A DNA stretch of 64,000 nucleotides from CALBPI01 sp038524795 (GCA_038524795.1 JBCBIJ010000007.1:186001-250000), one strand, 5' to 3'; shown: positions 1 through 8,745, counted from the stretch's first letter. Notes: a model not told the origin generated them from the sequence alone. Numbers and translations are program-made.

Positions 1-1066
1 CGGGCATGGGGCGGGTCGCCAGCGACGACTCAATGTAACTGCGCGCCTTGCCCCAGAGCTTGTTGGCCATGCAGAGACGGCCGGCAGTGAGCAACAGCTC
101 CGCATCATCGCCGTGCTTGCCGAGCCAGCGCTCGGCCTGCTCAAGCTGCGCGTTGGGGTCGTCGGTTGAGATTTCGCCGTAGCGCAACACGAGCTTGGGG
201 TGCCAGGTGGTCTTGAGCATCTGCCGGAGCTCGCGCTCTGCAAGGGTCTGGCTGCCCGTCGCCAGGAGCGCGTCGATGTAAGCAATGCGCAGCGTGACGT
301 CCTTGCGCAATCGGTTCGGCACGTCCTCCCAGGCGCGCGGGATGTCGCCCGAGTGCGAGGCCGTGTCACTCAACGTGTGGACGTGCACACGAATGGTCCA
401 GGCGTCGAGTTGTTCGCGGCTTGGCTTACCGATACTACGCAGTCGGGGTAGCAGCTCGCCCAGCGCGCGCCAGTCGCCAAGATCGGCGTAGAGCCGCGCC
501 AGCAATACAACGGCCTGGCCGCGGCCCTTCTCTTCCTCGTCGAGCCGTTTGAGCGTCGCCTGCGCGAGCTCGTGCTGGCCGTGCGCGATTTGCAGTTCGG
601 CTTGCGTGAGCAAGATGGCGCTCGACGCCTCGGGTTGCTGTTCCCAGGCAAGCTTGAGCCAGTTGTCGCGCCGCCCGTCTTCGTTTTGCAGCTGGGCTGC
701 GCGGGCCGCGGCGAGGTAGTTGAGCAGCGGCGCATCGGCCTTGCCCGCGCCTCGTGTCAGCAGCTTTTCGCCGCGCGCGTAGTTGCCCTCTGCGACTTCG
801 ATGAGCCCTTGCGTGAAGCGCTTGCCGGCGCGCTTGCCCTGGAAGTTGGCTGCGGCTTCGCCCAGCCGGCGCGGTGCTCGCCAGAGCTTCGCGAGTAGCC
901 AGGCGGCCAGCAAGGTGAGCAGCAAAAGTGCCAACAGGACGGGCACGGACATCTCGATGATGTAGCCGCGGAAGTCGATGACCACATAGCCGGGATCGGC
1001 CATGAGGAAGTGCGCGCCAAAGGTGCCCAGGGCGAGCGCAACGACGATGACGATCGCAAGCTTCAT
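1..1066 (-). CDS. hemY: HemY protoheme IX biogenesis protein (3' end outside window)
   Basis: The reading frame starts with ATG at 1066 and stays open to the left edge, giving 355 residues of a protein that is usually about 400. The N-terminus has two hydrophobic helices (roughly residues 2-20 and 40-60), followed by an alpha-helical, TPR-like region rich in Ala, Leu and Arg. This is the layout of gammaproteobacterial HemY, an inner-membrane protein of unclear biochemical role that accompanies heme synthesis genes; it is not the protoporphyrinogen oxidase of the same name in Bacillus. The ATG overlaps the stop codon of hemX by four bases (ATGA), so translation is probably coupled. It is the last visible gene of hemC-hemD-hemX-hemY. 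The identification rests on gene order plus topology. Confidence 0.88.
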   Translation of the reverse strand, partial: MKLAIVIVVALALGTFGAHFLMADPGYVVIDFRGYIIEMSVPVLLALLLLTLLAAWLLAKLWRAPRRLGEAAANFQGKRAGKRFTQGLIEVAEGNYARGEKLLTRGAGKADAPLLNYLAAARAAQLQNEDGRRDNWLKLAWEQQPEASSAILLTQAELQIAHGQHELAQATLKRLDEEEKGRGQAVVLLARLYADLGDWRALGELLPRLRSIGKPSREQLDAWTIRVHVHTLSDTASHSGDIPRAWEDVPNRLRKDVTLRIAYIDALLATGSQTLAERELRQMLKTTWHPKLVLRYGEISTDDPNAQLEQAERWLGKHGDDAELLLTAGRLCMANKLWGKARSYIESSLATRPMP

Positions 1067-2325
1067 TCGCCGGCGCGCTCCAGCGTGCGCTGGCGACGCA
1101 GCAACGTGAGCGAACCCGACACATCAGGCCGCGCCGTAACCACGGTCGAGGAAGCGGTCTGCTCGAGCAGCGTGAGTGCGTTGGCCACCGAGGGGTTGTC
1201 GGTGTCGAAGTATTCGCTGAGCCAACTACCCGCGTCTTCAAGGCTCTGCCTGAAACCGGCCGCGTCGCCGAGCAACAGCGACAGGCGCGCGGCCTGCAGC
1301 TGCAGCTGCAGGTTAAGGCGCAGGAAGTACTCGGCCTCGGGCGACAGCATGGCCTCGACGCGTTCATCGGATTTGCGAACGCGGAACATGCCTGACATGG
1401 CCTGCGAGGTCGCGGCGCGGGCGCGCTGCCATCCCGACAAGGTGTCGATGTCCACATCGCCCCCGCCGTCGGCCTCAGGCACGCTGATTTCGTTGATTAG
1501 CGGCAGCGTCGGCACCATGGCCGCAAGGCTGCCCAGCGACAGCGTGATGCCTTCGATGTCGACGTCCTGGGTGGCCATCAGCGTGGCCACCTCTTCGGCG
1601 ATGGCACGGCGTACGGGCGTGTAGGACGGATTCGCAAGTTCGCGCACCCGCACATCGGCGAGCTGCAAGGCCCGCGCCGCCAGTGCGGGGTTGTTGGCGA
1701 GCTGCACCTGCGCATTGGCGATCTGCATGTAGTACTCGGCTTCGGCGAGCAGCCAGGCGTCGCGCGACCCGGCGGAAATGCCCTGCAGGGTTTCGACACC
1801 CCGCTCGAGGTTGAGCACGCGTCCGGGCAGTGAGTCGAGCAGGTCGACGCGCTCGTCGATGGACGCTGTCAGTCGCGCGTTCTCGCGTTCCTGGTTGCGT
1901 ACCGCCTCAGACAGGCTGGCCACCTCGCCGCGCGAGGCCTCGAGTTCGGCCTGCATGCGGCGCAACGTGTCGCGCAGGTCGTCGATATCGGCTTGCGTCG
2001 CTGCCGGGATGATGGACGCGGGCGTTGCTAGTGCGCCCGTCGCCGGTGCCGTGCTGCTTGCGGCGGGTGTTTCGACGGCTGCCGTTTCTGTCCGCTGCGC
2101 TGGCGTGTCATTTGCCGCGGGCGTTGTCGCGGGCGCGTCGCCGCCCTGCTTGAGCCAGATGGCACCCGCTACAACGGCGATGAGAATGACCCCGGTCACG
2201 ATAAGACCCAGCCTGCTCTTGCGGGGCGCGTTGTCGGCCTCGCCCGCTGCCTCGCTGACCGGCTCTGCCGGCGTGTCATTGACGTCGGTTGCCGCGTCGT
2301 CCTGTTCGGATTGTTGTTCGGACAT
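1063..2325 (-). CDS. hemX: HemX, membrane-anchored uroporphyrinogen-III C-methyltransferase-like protein
   Basis: This 420-residue protein has an acidic, low-complexity cytoplasmic N-terminus (residues 1-35), one transmembrane helix (about 39-58), an Ala/Thr/Pro-rich linker, a coiled-coil segment rich in Glu, Arg and Leu (about 110-170), and a long helical C-terminal domain. This is the standard architecture of the proteobacterial HemX family. The family is often labelled a uroporphyrinogen-III methyltransferase, but it lacks the SAM-binding fold of CobA/CysG, so an accessory or scaffolding role in heme synthesis is more likely. It lies 18 bp after hemD and overlaps hemY by 4 bp, which places it inside a single transcription unit. 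Confidence 0.9.
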   Translation of the reverse strand: MSEQQSEQDDAATDVNDTPAEPVSEAAGEADNAPRKSRLGLIVTGVILIAVVAGAIWLKQGGDAPATTPAANDTPAQRTETAAVETPAASSTAPATGALATPASIIPAATQADIDDLRDTLRRMQAELEASRGEVASLSEAVRNQERENARLTASIDERVDLLDSLPGRVLNLERGVETLQGISAGSRDAWLLAEAEYYMQIANAQVQLANNPALAARALQLADVRVRELANPSYTPVRRAIAEEVATLMATQDVDIEGITLSLGSLAAMVPTLPLINEISVPEADGGGDVDIDTLSGWQRARAATSQAMSGMFRVRKSDERVEAMLSPEAEYFLRLNLQLQLQAARLSLLLGDAAGFRQSLEDAGSWLSEYFDTDNPSVANALTLLEQTASSTVVTARPDVSGSLTLLRRQRTLERAGE

Positions 2326-2343
2326 CGGTGCGTTCTCGCCCCT

Positions 2344-3099
2344 TCAAATCGTACCCTGGGCCGCCATGTCGATGAGCTCGGCCACCAGGTCCTCCACCCG
2401 GGGGCCGCGCGCCAGTTGCTGCGTGCCCGTGTGGCCCAGTTCTGTCGCGCGCTCGAGCACCCGCGGGCTCGGACTCAACAGCGGTGTCGCCATGAACAGT
2501 CGTTGCGCGCGCGTCGTGAGCAGCGTCATGAGATTGTCCAGCGTCGCCACACTGAGGCAGGTCGTCACGGCCACGCCGCCCGCCGCCCACTGCGACTCCA
2601 GATATTGTACTTGTTCGATTCTGAGCGTGGGTCGGTCCCGGCGATACACTTCGAGCACGGTCACATTGGCGCCCCGGTCCCGGAGCGTATCGATGAGCAG
2701 TGGCCGGCCGCCCACGCCGCGCACGATCGTGATGCTGCTGCCGGCGCATTGCCGAAACACCGGCAGCGCGAGTAGAGATTCGGAGTCAAAGCCCTCGCGC
2801 GCCCGCAGCGGCTGCGCGAGCCCTGCGGCTGACAGTGCGCGAGCCGTGCTGGGTCCGACAGCTGCCACTTGCGCGCCCGCGGCGACGACCTCACGCACAT
2901 GACTGAGCCCGTACTCAACGGCATTGGGGCTGATGAAGATGACCCAGTCCGCGGGCCCAGAGGCTGACGCGGCTTCGATGGGCTCGATGCGAATGGCGGG
3001 CAGCAGGACCGGGCGCCCGCCCGCGGTGCGCACGGCACGCGCCATGGGTTCGGCCTGCGAAACGGCGCGCGTAATCAGCACGCCCTTGTTTTCGAGCAC
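2344..3099 (-). CDS. hemD: Uroporphyrinogen-III synthase
   Basis: The 251-residue product matches the HemD family in length and in its N-terminal motif: a first strand reading GVLITR, followed by a region where family members carry Gln and the AxAxGG-type turn. HemD cyclises hydroxymethylbilane and inverts ring D to give uroporphyrinogen III, the branch point to heme and siroheme. The sequence is weakly conserved, as is normal for the family. The second half contains the segment around ITIVRGVGGRPLL that corresponds to the conserved phosphate/substrate loop of the second domain. It sits 7 bp after hemC and 18 bp before hemX, which is the usual gammaproteobacterial order and the strongest argument for the assignment. 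Confidence 0.92.
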   Translation of the reverse strand: MLENKGVLITRAVSQAEPMARAVRTAGGRPVLLPAIRIEPIEAASASGPADWVIFISPNAVEYGLSHVREVVAAGAQVAAVGPSTARALSAAGLAQPLRAREGFDSESLLALPVFRQCAGSSITIVRGVGGRPLLIDTLRDRGANVTVLEVYRRDRPTLRIEQVQYLESQWAAGGVAVTTCLSVATLDNLMTLLTTRAQRLFMATPLLSPSPRVLERATELGHTGTQQLARGPRVEDLVAELIDMAAQGTI

Positions 3100-3106
3100 G
3101 GAGATG

Positions 3107-4021
3107 TCAGTCCGCCTCGGCGATCAGCTCGGCTGCCCCCGCGTCGAGCATGCGGCCCGCGACGGCGCGGCCCAGTTTGTCGCCTCGGCCAGCGGGGGCC
3201 GTGCCTTGTTCCCGGATCACGCGGCTGCCGTCGGGGCTCGCGAGCAACGCGTCCAGCGTCAGTGCACCGTCGTTGATCGTGGCGTGGACGCCCAGCGGGG
3301 AATGGCAGGTAGCCTCGAGTGCGCGTGCCACGCTGCGTTCTGCAGTCGCGGCGGCGACGGCGTTGGCGTCGTTGAGGTGGCCGAGCAACGAGCGCAGTGC
3401 GGGTTGGTCGGAACGGCACTCGATCCCCACGATGCCCTGGCCCACGGCCGGCAACATGAGATCGACGGCCAGGGGCTCGGCAATACGTTCGGCCATGCCC
3501 AGCCGTTGCAGCCCGGCGCAGGCCAGTACGATGGCGTCGTAGTCGCCGGCGTCGAGCTTGGCCAGCCGCGTGTTGACGTTGCCGCGCAGCGGCAGGATCT
3601 CAAGGTCAGGGCGCGTCAGGCGCAATTGCGCGGCGCGGCGAAGGCTGGAGGTGCCCACCCGGGCGCCCTTGGGTAACGCGTCGAGGGTGCTGCCCACCAG
3701 GGCGTCGCGCGGGTCGGCGCGGTCGAGCACCGCGGCGATCGCGAAGCCGTCCGGCATCGTCGCGGGCACGTCTTTCATCGAGTGCACGGCGATGTCGGCC
3801 CGGTCCTCGAGCATGGCGACTTCGAGTTCCTTGATAAACAGGCCCTTGCCGCCGACCTTGTTCAGCGAGCGGTCCAGGATCTGGTCACCGCGCGTGGTCA
3901 TCGGCACGAGATCGACGCCAATCACATCGGGTTGCTGTTCCAGCAGGCTCTGCACATGGCGGGCCTGCCACAAGGCCAGATCGCTCTCGCGTGTCGCGAT
4001 CCGAATGGTGTGCTTTTCCAC
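3107..4021 (-). CDS. hemC: Hydroxymethylbilane synthase (porphobilinogen deaminase)
   Basis: HemC joins four porphobilinogen molecules into hydroxymethylbilane on a dipyrromethane cofactor. Family motifs are easy to see: RIATRESDLALWQA near the start, VGGKGLFIKELE, DIAVHSMKD with the catalytic Asp, VGTSSLRR, LRGNVNTRL, and LPAVGQG. The cofactor-binding cysteine is Cys239 in LEATCHSP. I chose the GTG at 4021 (304 residues) because it places the start six residues before RIATR, as in E. coli HemC, and because a GGGGA stretch lies about nine bases upstream. The frame stays open to a GTG at 4063, but those extra 14 residues match nothing in the family. It is the first gene of the hem operon. Confidence 0.95.
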   Translation of the reverse strand: MEKHTIRIATRESDLALWQARHVQSLLEQQPDVIGVDLVPMTTRGDQILDRSLNKVGGKGLFIKELEVAMLEDRADIAVHSMKDVPATMPDGFAIAAVLDRADPRDALVGSTLDALPKGARVGTSSLRRAAQLRLTRPDLEILPLRGNVNTRLAKLDAGDYDAIVLACAGLQRLGMAERIAEPLAVDLMLPAVGQGIVGIECRSDQPALRSLLGHLNDANAVAAATAERSVARALEATCHSPLGVHATINDGALTLDALLASPDGSRVIREQGTAPAGRGDKLGRAVAGRMLDAGAAELIAEAD

Positions 4022-4139
4022 GGTCGTCCCCACGACTGTTGGTTGGCCATGGCACATGCGCACAGCTGTGCTGCGCCACGACGTTCATTCGGGGCTTAGC
4101 TTAGCGTCAATGCGGGGTCGGCGCAGCGCCGGGGTGTGA

Positions 4140-4610
4140 TCAGTCGCAGTGCTCGGTGACCGCGGCCTGTACTTCAGCGCGTGCAGCCAGCGTCTGGTCC
4201 TCATCGAGGTAGACCTTGGCGCCTTCCTCGTCGAGCGTGTAGAGCCTGCGTGCTTGCGCAAATTGCTGCAGCTTGGACCGTGCGGCTTCGCAGCTTTGGC
4301 GACGGAGCTCTACGGTGCGCTCCGCCTGCGTCACGAGATCATTGGGGTCGGGCTCGCTGCGTGCGTCATTAAAGGCTTGGCGCTGTGCGGCGTTGAGCGC
4401 CACGGCATTCTCGAGGCGGCGCTGTGCGTCGCTGTCGTCCGTGCGCTCTGAGTCTATCTCGCTGCGCTTGGCGTCTTTGTGCTGGGGCTGATCGGCGTAG
4501 TGCACCACACCGTTCTCGTCGACCCAGGTGTAGATCTCAGCACTCGCTGATGCAAACGCGAGAGCCGACGCGGCAAGCGTGGCGATGCGAATTGTCGTGC
4601 GGCGCGTCAT
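4140..4610 (-). CDS. Exported DUF4124 domain protein
   Basis: This 156-residue protein has a signal peptide (residues 1-24, probable cleavage after ASA) followed at once by the DUF4124 signature EIYTWVDENGVVHYADQP. The rest is polar and helical with many Glu, Arg and Gln, probably a short coiled coil, and ends in Cys-Asp. DUF4124 proteins are small periplasmic proteins, common in Gammaproteobacteria, with a WW-like beta motif and no established function. The gene lies 118 bp upstream of hemC on the same strand, so it may share transcripts with the hem operon, but that gap is large enough for a separate hemC promoter. Confidence 0.8.
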   Translation of the reverse strand: MTRRTTIRIATLAASALAFASASAEIYTWVDENGVVHYADQPQHKDAKRSEIDSERTDDSDAQRRLENAVALNAAQRQAFNDARSEPDPNDLVTQAERTVELRRQSCEAARSKLQQFAQARRLYTLDEEGAKVYLDEDQTLAARAEVQAAVTEHCD

Positions 4611-4780
4611 AGCCTCTATCCTCTAAGGAAATGCGCCCGGCGGCAAGCGCTCGGACACTGACACGGGGGAGCCTATCGGACCGCGGCTTACGATACGGTG
4701 AACCAGCTCGCACTCCGGCCTGTGCGCCGGGTCACGTAACGCGCCGGAATCGTCGAATTATGTTTACTCGGCGGTTGGGC

Positions 4781-4807
4781 AAAAAAAACGGGCCGTCCGG
4801 CCCGTTT
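4781..4807 (-). terminator. Rho-independent terminator after amtB
   Basis: A perfect 9-bp stem (AAACGGGCC at 4786-4794 with GGCCCGTTT at 4799-4807) encloses a 4-base loop. Read on the minus strand it is followed by eight T residues (4781-4788). It lies 129 bp beyond the amtB stop codon and would end the glnK-amtB transcript before the DUF4124 gene. The surrounding gap 4611-4935 shows no other gene; the part between 4611 and 4780 should hold the promoter of the DUF4124 gene, but no convincing -35/-10 pair was seen. Confidence 0.85.
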
Positions 4808-4935
4808 GGAAGCGGTCGAGTTGCCTCAAGACCGCATTATGGTGACGCCGGAGGGGGGGGATGGCGACGACCACGTCATTAGAATAGTCGCGAACTGTGA
4901 CAGCCCGATGAAGGGCTGCCACAGCCGCGATGTCT

Positions 4936-6201
4936 TTATGAGTCCGTGGTGACGAACTCGGGGTAGGCCTCGAGGCCACATTCCCCGATGTCGAGACCTT
5001 CGTACTCTTCCTCGTCGGAGACACGGATGCCCATGGCCATCTTGAGGACGAACCAGACCGCGAAGCTCGTGACGAAGACCCAGGCGAAGATGCTGGCCAG
5101 ACCAATCAGCTGCCACGTGAAGTTGGCACCGTCATTGGTCAGCGGCACAGCCAGCAGGCCCCACATGCCGACAACACCGTGCACAGAGATGGCACCAACC
5201 GGGTCGTCGATTTTGAGCTTATCGAGGAACACGATCGACGCCACAACGAGGACGCCGCCCACGGCACCGATAATCGTCGCAACGCCCGGCGTCGGCGTCA
5301 GCGGCTCAGCCGTAATCGCGACGAGGCCTGCCAGGGCGCCGTTGAGGATCATGGTGAGGTCTGCCTTCCCAAACCAGAGGCGCGACAACAGCATCGCGGC
5401 GACGAGGCCCCCGGCAGCCGCCATGTTCGTATTCACGAAGATGAGGGCCACGGCGTTGGCGTTTTCAATGCCCGTAAGCTGCAGCTGCGAACCGCCGTTG
5501 AAGCCGAACCAGCCCAGCCAAAGAATCAGTGTGCCAATTGTTGCCAGCGGCAGGTTGGCACCCGGGATGGGCTGGACCTGACCGTCCTTGCCGTACTTGC
5601 CCTTGCGCGGCCCGAGCAAGATCACGCCCGCCAAAGCGGCAGCAGCGCCCGTCATGTGCACGACACCAGAACCGGCGAAGTCTTGGAAACCGCCAACGTT
5701 GAGCCAGCCGTCGCCCCACTTCCAGAAGCCCTGGATGGGGTAGATGAAGCCCGTAAGCACGATGGCGAACACGAAAAAGCTGTACAGCTTCATGCGCTCA
5801 GCGACGGCGCCCGAGACAATCGACATCGCGGTAGCGACAAATACCACCTGGAAAAAGAAGTCGGAGAGGCCCGAGTAGTAGCTGCCATCAGCAACGGCGG
5901 CGGCGTCATTGTCCGACGAGCCCAGGATGCCGATGTTGGCCAGCGCGTTGAAGTAGCCGCCCTGAAAGTCGCCGCCCGGGTACATGATGCTGTAACCACA
6001 GAGCATGTACATGATGCAGGCGATTGAGTAGAGACCGACGTTCTTGGTCAGGATCTCTGCCGTGTTCTTCGACCGAACGAGACCCGATTCGAGCATCGTA
6101 AAGCCCGCGGCCATCCACATGACCAGCGCGCCCATGACAAGGAAATAGAAAGTGTCGAGGGCGTAACTGATGCCCGTGACTTGTGTTGCGAGTTCTTCCA
6201 C
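4936..6201 (-). CDS. amtB: Ammonium transporter AmtB
   Basis: This 421-residue inner-membrane protein is a member of the Amt/Mep/Rh family, which conducts ammonium into the cell as a trimer. About eleven hydrophobic helices can be traced. The twin pore histidines are present: His182 in SGVVHMTG and His341 in ISVHGVVGMWG. The motif MLESGLVRSKN after the first helix and the cytoplasmic C-terminal tail with GLDIGECGLEAY, which contacts the PII protein, are also conserved. There is no cleavable signal peptide; the N-terminus runs directly into helix 1. Translation starts at GTG 6201, with AGGGGT about eight bases upstream. The gene follows glnK by 18 bp and is under the same sigma-54 promoter. 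Confidence 0.97.
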   Translation of the reverse strand: MEELATQVTGISYALDTFYFLVMGALVMWMAAGFTMLESGLVRSKNTAEILTKNVGLYSIACIMYMLCGYSIMYPGGDFQGGYFNALANIGILGSSDNDAAAVADGSYYSGLSDFFFQVVFVATAMSIVSGAVAERMKLYSFFVFAIVLTGFIYPIQGFWKWGDGWLNVGGFQDFAGSGVVHMTGAAAALAGVILLGPRKGKYGKDGQVQPIPGANLPLATIGTLILWLGWFGFNGGSQLQLTGIENANAVALIFVNTNMAAAGGLVAAMLLSRLWFGKADLTMILNGALAGLVAITAEPLTPTPGVATIIGAVGGVLVVASIVFLDKLKIDDPVGAISVHGVVGMWGLLAVPLTNDGANFTWQLIGLASIFAWVFVTSFAVWFVLKMAMGIRVSDEEEYEGLDIGECGLEAYPEFVTTDS

Positions 6202-6219
6202 CTGAATTACCCCTGAGCC

Positions 6220-6558
6220 CTATACGGCTTCTTTGCCCGTTTCGCCGGTGCGAATACGGATGGCCTGTTCGAGCTGGGTGACGAAGATCTTGCCGTCTCC
6301 GATCTTGCCCGTTCGTGCCGTGTTGATGATGGCTTCGACGACCTGTTCTGCGATCTCGTCGTCTACGGCCAGTTCGACTTTTGCCTTCGGCAGGAAGTCG
6401 ACGACGTATTCAGCGCCGCGGTACAGCTCGGTATGGCCGCGTTGACGCCCAAAGCCTTTGACCTCGGTGACTGTGATGCCCTGGATACCGATATCGGCAA
6501 CCGCCTGGCGCACGTCATCGAGCTTGAATGGCTTGATGATGGCTGTGATCAGCTTCAT
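6220..6558 (-). CDS. glnK: Nitrogen regulatory protein P-II (GlnK)
   Basis: This 112-residue protein is a trimeric PII signal transducer that senses ATP/ADP and 2-oxoglutarate and plugs AmtB when nitrogen is plentiful. It begins MKLITAIIKPFKLDDV, has the T-loop with Tyr51 (GAEYVVDF), the site uridylylated by GlnD, and the B- and C-loop motifs TGKIGDGKIFV and IRIRTGE. The ATG at 6558 is set by the homologous start and by AAGGAG eight bases upstream; the frame is open further upstream to 6678 but that part is not PII-like. It is cotranscribed with amtB and preceded by a sigma-54 promoter with NtrC sites, so expression should rise in nitrogen limitation. Confidence 0.97.
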   Translation of the reverse strand: MKLITAIIKPFKLDDVRQAVADIGIQGITVTEVKGFGRQRGHTELYRGAEYVVDFLPKAKVELAVDDEIAEQVVEAIINTARTGKIGDGKIFVTQLEQAIRIRTGETGKEAV

Positions 6559-6697
6559 GGATGCTCCTTCTCGTGGCCGCTGGGGGCCGACCCTTGTCAT
6601 TGGCCGCACTTGGCGCCTCCCTACCGCGGGCGGTCCCGGTCCGTGTCGACGGGACCGCCTGCGACGCCTGGGCCGCATGCTGCCGAGGTTTGCTCAA

Positions 6698-6713
6698 AGC
6701 ACTAAACGTGCCA
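6698..6713 (-). promoter_or_regulatory. Sigma-54 (-24/-12) promoter of glnK-amtB
   Basis: On the minus strand the 16 bases read TGGCACGTTTAGTGCT. They match the RpoN consensus TGGCAC-N5-TTGC(A/T) at every defined position except one T in the -12 element, and the GG and GC dinucleotides have the required spacing. Transcription would start near 6686, giving a leader of about 128 bases before the glnK ATG. Two NtrC-like palindromes lie upstream at the distance expected for an enhancer. Confidence 0.88.
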
Positions 6714-6765
6714 ACAGAAAACTGTTTTAAAATAAGCAACTTAGATGTCTGCCGGGCTCGCCGCC

Positions 6766-6813
6766 GCACCAATGTGGTGCAGGGGTAATGCTGCGATGCA
6801 CCAGCTTGGCGGC
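6766..6813. promoter_or_regulatory. Two NtrC-type enhancer sites
   Basis: Site one (6766-6780) is the perfect palindrome GCACCA-ATG-TGGTGC, the core of the NtrC consensus TGCACCA-N3-TGGTGCA. Site two (6797-6813) reads TGCACCAGCTTGGCGGC and keeps the left arm plus TGG of the right arm. Their centres are about 32 bp apart, three helical turns, the same spacing as the paired NtrC sites of the E. coli glnA enhancer. They lie roughly 85-120 bp upstream of the predicted glnK start of transcription. The second site is the weaker call. Confidence 0.75.
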
Positions 6814-6912
6814 CACCGCCATGGCGATTCCCGCCTCACGGCGGCGGTCTTTCTGGCACCATCGCCACGAAATGCACGCAGCGCATCGGGCGCCGCGCCG
6901 GAGAGCATTCAA

Positions 6913-7164
6913 GTGACCAATGACGACACGTTGAACGGGCTGGCCAAACGCCTCGCCGACGCGATCCCACAGAACTTAAGAACCGCGCACGAAGACATCG
7001 AGCGCAACTTCAGGTCCGTGCTGAGCTCGGGCCTGGGCAAGATGAACCTCGTGTCGCGCGAGGAGTTCGATGTCCAGGCCGCGGTGCTCAAGCGCACGCG
7101 GGAACGCCTCGAGGCACTCGAAGCCAGCCTGGCCGACCTGGAGCAAGGCTTAAGCGACGACTAA
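6913..7164 (+). CDS. ubiK: Ubiquinone biosynthesis accessory factor UbiK
   Basis: This 83-residue protein has the UbiK/YqiC (BMFP) pattern: an amphipathic N-terminal helix with LAKRLADAIPQNLR, a central segment ending in the near-invariant LVSREEFDVQ, and a C-terminal coiled coil (VLKRTRERLEALEASLADLE) that trimerises. UbiK binds UbiJ and lipids and supports the hydroxylation steps of aerobic ubiquinone synthesis. I chose GTG 6913, which has GGAGAG seven bases upstream and gives the family length; the open frame extends back to 6745 but that part is not conserved and overlaps the glnK control region. glnK-amtB diverging from ubiK-comM is an arrangement also met in pseudomonads and relatives. 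Confidence 0.9.
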   Translation: MTNDDTLNGLAKRLADAIPQNLRTAHEDIERNFRSVLSSGLGKMNLVSREEFDVQAAVLKRTRERLEALEASLADLEQGLSDD

Positions 7165-7199
7165 CTGGCGTCCCGCCGCTCCGGCAACAGGAGCGGGCG

Positions 7200-8717
7200 A
7201 TGGGCTATGCCAGGGTGCGTTGCCGCGGTGAGCGCGGTCTCGACGCGCCACCGGTTTCGGTGGAAGTGCAACTCGCGGGCGGCCTGCCCGCGTTCAATAT
7301 CGTGGGGCTCGCGGAAACGACGGTGCGTGAGAGTCGCGACCGGGTGCGCGGCGCGCTGGCGAGTTCCGGTTACGACTTCCCCGTCTCGCGGATCGTTGTC
7401 AATCTCGCGCCGGCGGATTTGCCCAAGTCGGGCGGTCGCTTCGATCTCGCTATTGCGTTGGCCATTCTGGCTGCGTCTGGGCAGCTGCGCTCATCGGTTC
7501 TGGATGACACCGAGTGTTTCGGTGAGCTGACTTTGGCCGGCGAGGTTGCGCCCGTCGCGGGTGTGCTGCCTGCGGCAATTGGCGCCGCACGGCGCGGCCG
7601 CAGCGTTCTTGTGGCCACAGCCGATGCGCAGATCGCGGCGCTGGCGCCAGCGGCCTACGTGTATTCCGTCGCGACGTTGGCGGACGCGGTAGATCACCTT
7701 TCCGGGGCAGCGCCCCTACCCGCGACCACGTCAACGCCGCCACCCGGTACGTCTGCCGCGAGCGTTGATCTTGCAGACGTGCGGGGTCAGTCAGCCGCCA
7801 AGCGCGCGCTCGAAGTGTCAGCAGCGGGTGGGCACAACCTGCTCATGATCGGACCGCCGGGCAGTGGCAAGAGCATGCTGGCGATGCGCTTACCCGGCTT
7901 GTTGCCGGAGATGACCGACGCAGAAGCGCTGGCGGCCGCCAGCATACGTTCGGTGACCAGCCCGAAGGCGAATGACGCGCCTTGGCGGCGGCGTCCGTTT
8001 CGAGCGCCGCATCACGGCGCATCGGCGGCCGCGCTGGTGGGAGGCGGCTCGAAACCGAGGCCCGGAGAGGTCACCCGCGCGCACCACGGTGTTTTGTTTC
8101 TCGATGAGCTACCGGAGTTTTCTCGTACCGCGCTGGAGATGCTGCGCGAGCCCATCGAGACCGGTGAGGTGCACATTGCGCGTGCCAATGGTCATGTTCG
8201 TTTTCCCGCGCAGTTCCAGCTTGTGGCCGCGATGAATCCCTGCCCCTGCGGATTTCTGGGCGACCCGGATACGGCGTGCCGGTGCTCGCAGGATCAGGTC
8301 CAGCGTTACCAGAGCAAGCTGTCGGGGCCGCTGCTGGATCGCTTCGACCTCAGTGTGGCGCTCGGCCGGGTGCGGTTCCGCGCGCTGCGATCGGAGGCGT
8401 CGGACCCAGCGTCACCGCGTGTCGCCAAGTCTGTGGCTGAAGCTCGTTCGCGCGCCATCACCCGGCAGGGCTGTCAGAACGCCAGACTGCCGCCTGCCCG
8501 ACTGATGAGCCTGATCGACGATTCGATTCCGGCGCGGTTGCTGCTGGAGCGTGCCGCCGAGCGGTTACGCCTGTCTGCACGCGCCTGTCACCGCATCATT
8601 CGCGTGGCGCGAACGGTCGCCGATCTCGCCGACCGTGACAACGTGCGCGAGTCCGATATGGCGGAGGCGTTATCGCTCCGGGTTGCTATCGGGGCACCTG
8701 CCGCGAAATTGGGATAG
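7200..8717 (+). CDS. comM: ComM/YifB family AAA+ helicase (Mg-chelatase-like)
   Basis: This full-length 505-residue YifB/ComM protein has an N-terminal ChlI-like domain (to about 180) with LPAFNIVGLAETTVRESRDRV, a AAA+ domain with Walker A GPPGSGKSM near residue 220, the Walker B region FLDELPEF, the family motif AAMNPCPCGFLGD, and a C-terminal lid domain with the RxxRACHRIIRVARTVADL helix. In Vibrio and Acinetobacter, ComM is a hexameric helicase that extends branch migration during natural transformation. The ATG at 7200 has GGAGCGGG just upstream. The 3' part, from the codons for GFLGD to the end, has a second, diverged copy at 10403-10870, so this end may have been supplied by an inserted element. 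comM is a known integration hotspot, for example for AbaR islands. Confidence 0.95.
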   Translation: MGYARVRCRGERGLDAPPVSVEVQLAGGLPAFNIVGLAETTVRESRDRVRGALASSGYDFPVSRIVVNLAPADLPKSGGRFDLAIALAILAASGQLRSSVLDDTECFGELTLAGEVAPVAGVLPAAIGAARRGRSVLVATADAQIAALAPAAYVYSVATLADAVDHLSGAAPLPATTSTPPPGTSAASVDLADVRGQSAAKRALEVSAAGGHNLLMIGPPGSGKSMLAMRLPGLLPEMTDAEALAAASIRSVTSPKANDAPWRRRPFRAPHHGASAAALVGGGSKPRPGEVTRAHHGVLFLDELPEFSRTALEMLREPIETGEVHIARANGHVRFPAQFQLVAAMNPCPCGFLGDPDTACRCSQDQVQRYQSKLSGPLLDRFDLSVALGRVRFRALRSEASDPASPRVAKSVAEARSRAITRQGCQNARLPPARLMSLIDDSIPARLLLERAAERLRLSARACHRIIRVARTVADLADRDNVRESDMAEALSLRVAIGAPAAKLG

Positions 8718-8745
8718 ACGAACTGTAGACAGCAGTTCAAGTCTT

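Noticed and set aside
435..1457. 340-codon minus-strand frame across hemY and hemX
   Set aside because: It is an arginine-rich shadow; the real hemY and hemX frames show family features and a 4-bp coupled overlap.
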